Part shown: positions 17,526-25,064 of the stretch, in pieces | Layout of the letters: the number at the start of each line of letters is the position of its first letter | Position numbering within the stretch: position 1 is the stretch's first letter | Source: Picochlorum sp. 'celeri' | Taxonomy: Eukaryota; Chlorophyta; Trebouxiophyceae | Direction: 5' to 3' | NCBI GenBank assembly: GCA_010909725.1 | Contig: JAACMV010000029.1 | Location: forward strand, 1 to 25,064 | Length of the DNA: 25,064 bases | Program-made: the position numbers and the translations under genes | Notes under the pieces: model-generated | Databases searched by the model: none | Told to the model about the DNA's origin: nothing | Seen by the model: the letters and a program-made list of their open reading frames with translations, nothing else

Positions 17526-19737
17526 TAAACACGCTCATCTCATTGCTGCGCTCTTGATCATGGCTCGGTGCATTTTGCTTGCTATTGGTTGCTTCTTGGC
17601 TCTGTAAGCTTGCATGCATTTTTTCCTGGTGGTCATGAAAGTACTGGAGCATACTGTACGAGATCATTGTTTTTTTCCCAGGGTCTCCCTTGGCTGTGTC
17701 TTTTCTCAGGTCACAAAGACTTGCGAGTGGATCGTCTTGTGAATTCATCACCATTTTAGCCACGTGTGGGTAGTATGTAATCAAAAACTTCCGTATGTCG
17801 AAATTGGCATGTCCATGCATGTCATACCCTTGAGCTTGCTGCTCCACCAATTCTGGCAATGTTTCATTTTCATCCTGGAACACGCTTTCAACGTTACTCA
17901 GCAGCACTCTACTCTGCTCCGGGGGGTTCCATGTCGGGTAAATTGCTGCAAAACTCATGATGCTCTTTTCCATTTTGCCTTGCTTCGATCTCAGGCGTTT
18001 TGGTCCGTTCCGGGAGCTCCCATACTTTTTATTTCCGTGCTTTGACACGTCGAATGCAGAGAATGAGCAAACATCTCCCAATCCGGGCACATATGTCGTA
18101 TTACTTTGGAGAAATGCGACTATCTCGCTTGCTGATGTAGGCAAAACTCGCCAAAGCAAGATTGGTGTCAAAATCACACTAGCAAGCTCTTCAAGAAAGA
18201 TGGCAGCCCTGTAGCGAAACATGGCTTCAATTTCCTCCTGTACGTCTAATGTGTGAGCTTTCCCACTCCAATGACGAGGATAATGGTGCGTATGGGCGGC
18301 GAGTTCCAGGAGGGCCAACTCTGGGTCAAATGATGTGGTGGATTTGTCAACAACCATGGGCCTGAACACAGCAAGCACCACACCCAAGACAGCCAGCCAC
18401 CAAACTGTCTGCTTTCCACTCATAAAATCTACTTCTAGCAAATCGTCTTCAAACAATGTAAGCGCCATGAGAAGGGCAGCAAATGATCCAGCAATATAAC
18501 ACAGGAAACGAGAGATGTGGCTGACTAACAAATTTGGAAACTGTTTGATATACCTCATTGCAGATTCGTGACCTGAATTCAGTCTGTTATACAAGAAAAA
18601 GGGAACTTCATTAAATTCGCGGAGATACCAAAGGGCCAGGGGGGACCATTGCCTGGCTCCTATGGACCCTGGCTGCCGGTACACGCTCTCGGCGTTTTTT
18701 AGCACACTCTGCAGGATCAACACCACGAGCAAAAATGGCGACAGAGCGATATTTACCAAAGCTGCAGCTCTAAATCTCTTCTTGATTGTCTCAGGAGAGG
18801 AGAGAAACGACTCTTTCACCCGGAGAGAATCGTCAAACATGGCGTTCAAGATGCACCATCTCAGGTTCCATTCAACTGTTTTGGTCAGGAGAGGGGCTTT
18901 TGACAGGCCGGGCAACCCCGAGAAACTCAACGCCAAAACACCCTTGTTGAGCATGCCAATCAAATAATTATCCTTCCGCATGATGCACATGACAATATCC
19001 TGCTCAGTCAGGTCGCGAGACAAGCATATCCTGACCCGCTTTTGAGACTCGACTACCCTTGCCAACACCTCCTGCCACGTCGCCGCACGGATGCCGCGTT
19101 CGCTATATCCCAGGTCGTTTCTCACAAACTCGTAAACACGAGACATTCCTTTGTATTCTGAGACGAGATGCACCACGGCGAGCCCAACATATGCGACAAA
19201 AGCTCCCAGGTACAAGGTGGAGACCACCTTCCACAAGGTTATCGGAAACAAAACCCGAGATCTCTCCCTCAGGCATGCTTCGAGAATACTGCAGGATCCC
19301 TCTTTCAAACATGGATTGCTCAAACCAGAGTAGTTCACGCCCAGAAGAAGAAACCCCGACAACACTCCAGTAAACGCCAGCGCAAGTGCGTTCAGGACTC
19401 GTCCGACCAGGAACTGCCTAAAGCCTTTTGACTCCCAGTACAGGTACAGTTTGCCAAAAAACACATCTAAATTTGCCTCTGAAACCCATGAAACGGGAGC
19501 ATCCCCTTCCAACAAGGCCCCCGGAAGGTTGTCGAGTGACCCTCCTCCAAGTGGTGTCGTTGAAAACTCGCCACTTTGACTCCTCTCGCTGTCAAATCCC
19601 TCGTCGTCGCTCTTCTCCAAGGACTGCAGCAACTGCTCCTCCAAATCCATGCTATTTTGTTTGCAGCATTGCAAATGCACGCTCGGTTGGACGAGGCATT
19701 CAATTTGCTCAGGTAGAGGTGGGACATGAGACATCAT
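17506..19737 (-). CDS. ATG9: Autophagy protein ATG9 (lipid scramblase)
   Basis: Multi-pass membrane protein that seeds autophagosomes and scrambles lipids between leaflets; it cycles between Golgi/endosomes and the phagophore. Single exon, 743 residues. Hydrophobic segments lie at about 113-134, 166-191, 326-345, 411-429 and 445-458. Family hallmarks include NALALAFTGVLSGFLLL, the conserved loop with RWCILNAMFDD, LREFNEVPFFLYNRL, and EELASVILTPILLWRVLP. The N-terminus is acidic and Ser-rich; the C-terminus is polar and poorly conserved, as usual. The first ATG (19737) is used, but the Met at residue 30 (19650, MDLEEQLLQSLEKS) is an equally plausible start. Its stop overlaps the convergent zinc-finger gene by 20 bp. 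Confidence 0.93.
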   Translation of the reverse strand: MMSHVPPLPEQIECLVQPSVHLQCCKQNSMDLEEQLLQSLEKSDDEGFDSERSQSGEFSTTPLGGGSLDNLPGALLEGDAPVSWVSEANLDVFFGKLYLYWESKGFRQFLVGRVLNALALAFTGVLSGFLLLGVNYSGLSNPCLKEGSCSILEACLRERSRVLFPITLWKVVSTLYLGAFVAYVGLAVVHLVSEYKGMSRVYEFVRNDLGYSERGIRAATWQEVLARVVESQKRVRICLSRDLTEQDIVMCIMRKDNYLIGMLNKGVLALSFSGLPGLSKAPLLTKTVEWNLRWCILNAMFDDSLRVKESFLSSPETIKKRFRAAALVNIALSPFLLVVLILQSVLKNAESVYRQPGSIGARQWSPLALWYLREFNEVPFFLYNRLNSGHESAMRYIKQFPNLLVSHISRFLCYIAGSFAALLMALTLFEDDLLEVDFMSGKQTVWWLAVLGVVLAVFRPMVVDKSTTSFDPELALLELAAHTHHYPRHWSGKAHTLDVQEEIEAMFRYRAAIFLEELASVILTPILLWRVLPTSASEIVAFLQSNTTYVPGLGDVCSFSAFDVSKHGNKKYGSSRNGPKRLRSKQGKMEKSIMSFAAIYPTWNPPEQSRVLLSNVESVFQDENETLPELVEQQAQGYDMHGHANFDIRKFLITYYPHVAKMVMNSQDDPLASLCDLRKDTAKGDPGKKTMISYSMLQYFHDHQEKMHASLQSQEATNSKQNAPSHDQERSNEMSVFTTFSSS

Positions 19738-20067
19738 CTCGAGACGCTACAAGTCCCAGGCGATCGCCTTTCTGGTACAATAATTTGAAAATTTGCGCTG
19801 GTTTTGTAGTCATTGAAATGCTCTGTGGTAGGACACCTCAGAGAACTGCATGTACGTTTACACTTGACATGTCAAGGCAATGCACCGCCACAGAGATGGC
19901 ATCACGGTAGTATCTCGTATGATCTGCAGTTTATAAAACTACGTACACGATTCGCTCATCTCTCCAGACCGGTCGAGCACTGCTGGGTACGTTGTCTACT
20001 TTGTTCGTGCGTCTGGCTGCGTGCAACTACACAGCAGGGTGCATTTCGGTGTGCAGGCTCTAGAAGA
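19738..20067. promoter_or_regulatory. Divergent region between ATG9 and ArgRS, possible leader or 5' UTR intron
   Basis: This region carries the promoters of two divergent genes. The ArgRS frame stays open through it from an ATG at 19813, which would add 85 residues. Alternatively, a good 70-nt intron (19987-20056, GTACGT...TGTGCAG) could lie in the ArgRS 5' UTR, matching the donor style of the other introns. Sequence alone cannot separate these options. Confidence 0.45.
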
Positions 20068-22021
20068 ATGTCTAACAAGGTCACAGAAGCATTGTCAAAG
20101 TTGGATCTCATGGTTCAGTCAGCATCTACCTCTCCTTCACAGGGCCAGGCAAGGTCGGTGGCCGCTCAGGCTTCGGCCACCGACAAAGTTCGCTGCGTCC
20201 GTCACGAACTGGTGGACTTGTTTTCCGAGGCCATCCAGAAAGCTTTCCCTGGCCTTGGCTCGGCTGAGCCCGCGCTAGTTAGTGCGTGCAACCAGCCCAA
20301 GTATGGGGATTACCAGTGCAACAATGCCATGTCCCTCTTTGGGCGCTTGAAAGGAACAGACGATGCTCAGAAGAATCCGAGGGCTGTTGCCGACGCGATT
20401 GTAGCAAATTTGCCACCGTCCGAGATCATCAAGGAGACGAGTCTGGCAGGTCCAGGCTTCATCAACATTCGAGTGAATCCATCATGGCTGGCAGCACGCA
20501 CCTCTGCAATGCTCGCCTCCAACGAGGGGATTGCATCATGGGCACCAGAAGGGTATGAGCACAAGAAGGTCATTGTGGACTTCTCTTCTCCTAATGTAGC
20601 AAAAGAGATGCATGTGGGACACTTGCGCTCGACTATCATCGGAGATACCATCTCCAAGACACTAGAGTTTTGCGGTGCTGATGTTCTGCGACTGAATCAT
20701 ATTGGCGATTGGGGTACCCAGTTCGGCATGTTGATTCAGTATATTTCCGAGAAACGACCCGAGGGATTGAATGCAGCCACCAACGAAGATGTTGCGGATC
20801 TACAAGTTCTCTACAGGGCAGCCAAACAGAGGTTTGATGAGGAAGATGACTTCAAGGTTAGATCAAGAGAAGCAGTCACCGCTCTCCAGAGCGGGAAGCC
20901 AGAGTACGTTGAGGCCTGGCAACGAATTTGTGATGCTTCTCGCCGAGAGTTTGAAAAGATATACAAGAGGCTGGGCGTTACCATCCAGGAGAGGGGGGAA
21001 TCTTTCTACAACCCCCTCCTGAATGACGTGGTTGATGACTTGATGGACAGAGGCATTGCAGAGGTCAGCGATGGCGCAACCTGTGTTTTCGTTGATGGGC
21101 ACAAAATTCCACTCATTGTGAAAAAGTCTGACGGTGGATTTGGGTATGCTTCCACTGATATGGCAGCAATCAAACACCGTATATCTGAGGAAAAGGCTGA
21201 CTGGATCATCTACGTCACGGACGCAGGTCAATCCCAACATTTCGATATGGTGTTTGCTGCTGCCAAAAAGGCCGGATATATTCCGACTGATAGAGACATT
21301 AGAATTGATCATGTTCCTTTTGGCCTCGTGTTAGGAGAGGATGGAAAGAAATTCAGGAGTCGAAGTGGAGATGTGCGTGGTTTGCGTTTTAGTTTGTGTG
21401 AGTAGTTTTTCAACTCGTTTCTGAACTCGTTCTGATCGCAATCTGCAGGTTGTTAGGCTGGTGGAGCTACTGGATGAGGCCAAAGAGAGATGTACCTCGA
21501 CAATCAAAGAAAGGCGCCCCGATATCACAGATGAAGAGTTGGATGCTGCCTCCTCCGCCATGGGATATGGTGCAGTCAAATATGCCGATCTCAAAGGACA
21601 CAGGACAACCAACTATCGGTTCTCCTTTGATGAGATGTTATCCCTTCAGGGAAACACTGCAGTGTATCTACTGTACGCTCATGCCCGCATCGCTTCAATC
21701 ATCAGGAAGTCTGGCATAGACCCAGAGGACTTGGTCACTAAAGGGGCAAAGATTGTCCTGGAACATGAGACAGAAGTGGCTCTTGCATTACATATTGCCC
21801 GCTTCCCGGAAGCAATCGAGGCCACTCTTGATGAGCTGACACCAAACAGAATCACAGATTACCTGTATGACCTCTCTGGGGTTTTCAACCAGTTCTACAA
21901 TGAGTGCCAAGTTGTTGGCAGTGATGCAGAGGACAGCAGGCTCCTGTTGTGTCACGCTGCGGCTGTTGTCATGAGAAAATGCCTTTCTCTTCTAGGAATC
22001 ACAGTTTTGTATCGCATTTGA
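20068..22021 (+). CDS. Arginyl-tRNA synthetase (class I)
   Basis: Charges tRNA-Arg with arginine. Two exons, 20068-21372 and 21449-22021, separated by a 76-nt phase-0 intron (GTGCGT...CTGCAG), giving 625 residues. Without splicing the frame stops soon after KFRSRSGD. Visible features are the N-terminal Add1 domain (GDYQCNNAMSLF), the class I HIGH motif as HVGH at residue 182 (AKEMHVGHLRSTIIGD), HIGDWGTQFGMLI, the plant-like KSDGGFGYASTD, the KMSKS-equivalent KFRSRSGD (428-435), and the C-terminal anticodon-binding DALR domain ending LLGITVLYRI. Similarity is to plant-type ArgRS, often shared between cytosol and organelles. The start at 20068 (MSNKVTEAL) is conservative; an in-frame ATG at 19813 would add a leader that shares a motif with the next gene. 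A TGTAA lies 16 nt past the stop. Confidence 0.94.
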
Positions 22022-22208
22022 TTCGCAAGAAGCCGCTGTAACAACATTGATGAGTCCCCATGCATGAGAAAGTCACTGGTCTCAATCGAAATTGACCACC
22101 AAGTGATAGCACCACAATCCTACTGACGTGCCTTACATTTCAAACTGTATCAAAATATATCGTGGAGCCCGGTTGGAACGGATTTGAACTGCATACTTCG
22201 TTCCCACC

Positions 22209-24134
22209 ATGGCCGACCTGCCTTGTTGGACCAGCGCGGCTTCAGCCTTGTCCCATGACGCATTTTGCATTGGTTCGACGCCCGTAAACAATAGATCATA
22301 TTCCTCTGGAAGAAATTCTGTTGGCAGAAGAAGCCGCTTCTGGCGAGCAGCCTTGTCTCAGGCCGACCAGGCTCGAAGCGACTCGTCTGACCTCGTGAGG
22401 ACACCAGAATCGTTTCAAGAACCTCCTGGAAGATTAACGAAAGTAAATAGATTTTCATCTCCTTCTCCAGAGGATCTGTTCCGCTGTGCTGGGTGCGTGG
22501 ACCCCGCTTGCCAAGGTGCTTTTGGGTGTGCAGGCTTTTCGTGGCGACTGGACCCGAATGGGTATCTGAGAGAGATTTTGACGTCCAAGGTGTATGACGT
22601 CGCTGTAGAAACCCCCATGGTGCAAGCGAAAGAACTCGGGCGGCAGTACGCAAATCAAATACTGCTCAAGAGAGAGGACCTGCAGCCTGTGAAGAGTTTC
22701 AAATTGAGGGGGGCTTATAATAAGATGGCCCAACTTACACGAGAAGAGCTGGATAATGGAGTCATATGCTCATCCGCTGGAAACCATGCCCAAGGCGTCG
22801 CCTTGGGGGCGGCGAAGCTGGGTTGCAAAGCAATCATTTGCATGCCAACAAACACTCCAGAGATCAAGGTTGCAGCAGTGAAAGCCTTGGGAGGCACCGT
22901 AGAGTTGGTTGGAGAGAGCTACCAGGAAACCCAAGCGTATGCACAGAAGAAGTCGCGGGACGAAGGCATGGTCTTCATTGCTCCGTACGATGACCCATAC
23001 ACCATTGCAGGACAAGGGACAGTCGGGGCTGAAATTCTGAGACAATGTGACATGGATAATCTTGAGGCTGTCTTCGTGCCCGTAGGTGGAGGAGGTCTGA
23101 TAGCAGGTGTCGCGGCGTACATAAAAGCGCTCAGACCCGAGATCAAGGTAATTGGAGTAGAACCTACTGGTGCCAATGCCATGGCTCAATCCCTGGCCCT
23201 GGGCAAAAGAATCACCCTCTCGAGGGTTGATACATTCGCAGATGGGGTGGCTGTCAAACAGGTTGGTGCGGAGACATTCAGATTATGCAAGGAATACGTA
23301 GACGGAGTTATTCTTGTGGATAACGCTGCCACGTCGGCAGCCATCAAGGACGTGTTCAATGAGACGAGGTCCATCCTAGAACCATCCGGTGCTGTGGCCG
23401 TGGCTGGCGCCAAGGAATATATCAGAAACTATAATATTAAGAATAAGACTGTCGTCGCCATAACATCGGGAGCGAATATGAATTTCGACCGCCTTCGCCA
23501 AGTTGCTGACTTGGCTGGTGTCGGGGAGGACGAAGCCAGTTTGGCTGTGGCTTTGCCGGAAGAGGATGGGTCGTTCGCCACATTTCTAGGACGGGCGATG
23601 AAAGGGCGCACATTCGATATCACAGAACTCAAGTATAGGTACAGCGAAGGGTGTGAGGGAGCCCTCATGTTTGGTCTTGGCCTGTCGCCCAATTCGGAGG
23701 AGTTCAAATCTCTCCTGAAGGAGCTGGAAGAGTATAATTACACGTTTTCGGATATATCTCACTTAGAAATTGCCCAAGTACATCTGAGGCATCTAGTCGG
23801 AGGGCATTCAGGGGGGAAGGGAGCGCTTGACAGTGTTACAGACTCTGTAGATGGTGGCTCAACCTATGAGAGAATCTTCCTTGTTGACTTTCCCGAACGA
23901 GCAGGCTCTTTGGAGAGATTCCTGCCGTCCATTTCTCCCCGTTGGGGAATCACCCTGTTCCACTACAGAAAGTCGGGTAACAGATCATCCGGTGTCTTGC
24001 TAGGGCTGAGAGTGGGCACGGACAGCAGCCACGAACTCGACCAGATTGTTGACCATTTGAATGCTCACAGCGAGTTTGACATTCGAGAAGTGAGCGGTGA
24101 TGCACGAAGAATTTTCAGATTTTTCTTGCGTTAA
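22209..24134 (+). CDS. ilvA: Biosynthetic threonine deaminase (threonine ammonia-lyase)
   Basis: PLP enzyme converting threonine to 2-oxobutanoate, the committed step to isoleucine, normally in the plastid of plants and algae. Single exon, 641 residues. Residues 1-113 form a Ser/Arg-rich leader that fits a transit peptide. The catalytic fold starts at DPNGYLREILTSKVYDVAVETP. The PLP lysine is K165 in PVKSFKLRGAYN, SSAGNHAQGVALGAAKLG follows, and VPVGGGGLIAG is the phosphate-binding loop. Two ACT-like regulatory domains follow from about residue 440 (VALPEEDGSFATFL; then FLVDFPERAGSLERFL...SPRWGITLFHYR), ending RRIFRFFLR, as in isoleucine-inhibited enzymes. The full regulatory region suggests feedback control by isoleucine. 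It lies 187 bp behind ArgRS on the same strand. A TGTAA is found 36 nt past the stop. Confidence 0.95.
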   Translation: MADLPCWTSAASALSHDAFCIGSTPVNNRSYSSGRNSVGRRSRFWRAALSQADQARSDSSDLVRTPESFQEPPGRLTKVNRFSSPSPEDLFRCAGCVDPACQGAFGCAGFSWRLDPNGYLREILTSKVYDVAVETPMVQAKELGRQYANQILLKREDLQPVKSFKLRGAYNKMAQLTREELDNGVICSSAGNHAQGVALGAAKLGCKAIICMPTNTPEIKVAAVKALGGTVELVGESYQETQAYAQKKSRDEGMVFIAPYDDPYTIAGQGTVGAEILRQCDMDNLEAVFVPVGGGGLIAGVAAYIKALRPEIKVIGVEPTGANAMAQSLALGKRITLSRVDTFADGVAVKQVGAETFRLCKEYVDGVILVDNAATSAAIKDVFNETRSILEPSGAVAVAGAKEYIRNYNIKNKTVVAITSGANMNFDRLRQVADLAGVGEDEASLAVALPEEDGSFATFLGRAMKGRTFDITELKYRYSEGCEGALMFGLGLSPNSEEFKSLLKELEEYNYTFSDISHLEIAQVHLRHLVGGHSGGKGALDSVTDSVDGGSTYERIFLVDFPERAGSLERFLPSISPRWGITLFHYRKSGNRSSGVLLGLRVGTDSSHELDQIVDHLNAHSEFDIREVSGDARRIFRFFLR

Positions 24135-24357
24135 AATATATGCATATTCGATTTGATCTCGCATCATAATGTAACATAAAGATGTCGGAAGAGGCCACGA
24201 CCGACAGGAGAAACAACGAGACCAAGGTCGACTCTTTCACGGAGAAGGACGTTCGCGGAGATGCTTCTTCCGCAGACACACCAGTACGATTTTATGGTAT
24301 ATCATATAACTAGCCACAGAAGCATGCACTACCGTGGTTTGTTTGTTGTCCAGGTGT
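24135..24357. other. Spacer between threonine deaminase and the Ku-like gene
   Basis: Holds the threonine deaminase 3' UTR with TGTAA at 24170-24174. An ATG at 24182 opens a short hydrophilic frame (MSEEATTDRRNNETK), but no splice joins it to the Ku frame in the right phase with a good acceptor, so I do not call it coding. Confidence 0.4.
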
Positions 24358-25064
24358 ATGGCAAAGAGCAGGCTTGCCTTCTTGATTGACGCCTCGGAAG
24401 GCGTACAGACAACACTGTACAGTGGGAACCAGAGGGTACGACAATACATTTGACATCATCTTTCTCCTTGTTCGATGACACCATCTATTTTCCCGCAGCG
24501 GTACAAGAACCTGACCCTCTTCCAAGTGGCCCTCAAGCAGGTCCATGATATTGTCCTTTCTAGATTGGCCTTCAGCGTGGAGGATGATATCACCATCATA
24601 TTCTTCAACACGGTATGTTGTATGATTGGTAAACGTCCTGATCAATCCGACCGACCCATCATCATCAATCTGAATTGCAGCCGAGTGCTGGTGGGCAAAA
24701 CCAACTGGGTGGTATTAAGACTTGGCACAGTGCGTCACCGCCGTCGATTGACCTCCTGGATCGCTTGAGCTCGTTCAACTACGATGTAGCTCGGAAAAGT
24801 TCGAGCGGCTCGAGCGCCAACTCCTTCTTGAACGCTCTGATTGCAGCAGTACTTGAATTCAGTGATGCAAAGACTGCATGGGATCATGCCCAAACAAAGA
24901 TTGTAGTCTGGACCCTTGCATCTGATGGCGCATATTGTGCAAGTGAAAATACACTTAGTCAGTGAGCAAATAACACAAATCATAGAGAAGCGTAAATTCA
25001 TGCTACGGATTGTCGCATTGGACCAGACTCTGAACAGGGTCTCCCCAAGGACACTGAGGAGTGT
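24358..25064 (+). CDS. Ku70/Ku80-family N-terminal domain, Ku80 (XRCC5)-like favoured, 3' end cut by window
   Basis: Ku heterodimers bind broken DNA ends in non-homologous end joining and protect telomeres. Exons 24358-24435, 24499-24612 and 24681 onward are separated by introns of 63 nt (GTACGA...GCAG) and 68 nt (GTATGT...GCAG). The protein starts MAKSRLAFLIDASEGV, like the plant Ku80 start, and continues with NLTLFQVALKQVHDIVLSRL, EDDITIIFFNT, NQLGGIKTW and SANSFLNALIAAVLEF, the vWA-like alpha/beta domain shared by both subunits. No Ku70 NEDxP motif follows, favouring Ku80, though IDAS and FFNT are Ku70-like. At 24963 a TGA interrupts the frame; one extra base there restores EQITQIIEKRKFMLRIVALD, which fits the next helix and strand. 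The assignment to Ku is probable; the subunit is uncertain. Confidence 0.6.

Noticed and set aside
22155..22260. B-box-like AGTTCAAATCC on the minus strand at the start of threonine deaminase
   Set aside because: The T-stem does not pair and no matching 5' acceptor or D-arm was found, so not a tRNA gene.
24182..24283. Short frame MSEEATTDRRNNETK as first exon of the Ku-like gene
   Set aside because: The obvious GTACGA donor and CAG acceptor join it in the wrong phase, while ATG 24358 gives a start resembling plant Ku80.

Overview
The window reads as nuclear DNA of a photosynthetic eukaryote, probably of the green plastid lineage (green alga or a close relative). The genes have short GT-AG introns (seven supported, 63-142 nt) and sit close together on both strands. 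One encodes cpSRP43, a plastid light-harvesting-protein targeting factor that, as far as I know, is restricted to organisms with green-lineage plastids. The ArgRS, squalene epoxidase and Ku-like proteins also resemble plant proteins. Species cannot be told from the sequence.

Layout. 1-5067: three minus-strand genes, a DRS1/DDX27-type nucleolar DEAD-box helicase (cut by the window edge), squalene epoxidase and the proteasome-associated deubiquitinase UCH37. 5136-12998: a head-to-tail array of three ~2.5-2.8 kb repeat units with no recognisable gene; units 2 and 3 share 2139 bp with no difference found. 13001-15567: a compact transposon whose only recognisable gene is a Fanzor protein (eukaryotic TnpB relative, RNA-guided nuclease family), bounded by imperfect terminal inverted repeats and TA dinucleotides. 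15644-25064: conventional genes: cpSRP43 (-), a small C2H2 zinc-finger/SERF-like protein (+), ATG9 (-), arginyl-tRNA synthetase (+), biosynthetic threonine deaminase (+) and the 5' part of a Ku80-like gene (+).

The flanking genes are unrelated housekeeping functions (ribosome biogenesis, sterol synthesis, protein turnover, plastid targeting, autophagy, translation, isoleucine synthesis, DNA end joining) and form no pathway cluster. The accessory interest lies in 5.1-15.6 kb: the Fanzor element, whose RuvC acidic residues and zinc ribbon look intact, lies directly against the end of the repeat array.

A caveat runs through the annotation. Single-base frameshifts interrupt squalene epoxidase (two), UCH37 (one), the Ku-like gene (one) and the 5' end of the Fanzor gene (one, in a 7-T run), while cpSRP43, ATG9, ArgRS and threonine deaminase are intact. 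Uncorrected long-read indels are the simplest explanation, but true inactivation cannot be excluded from sequence alone.
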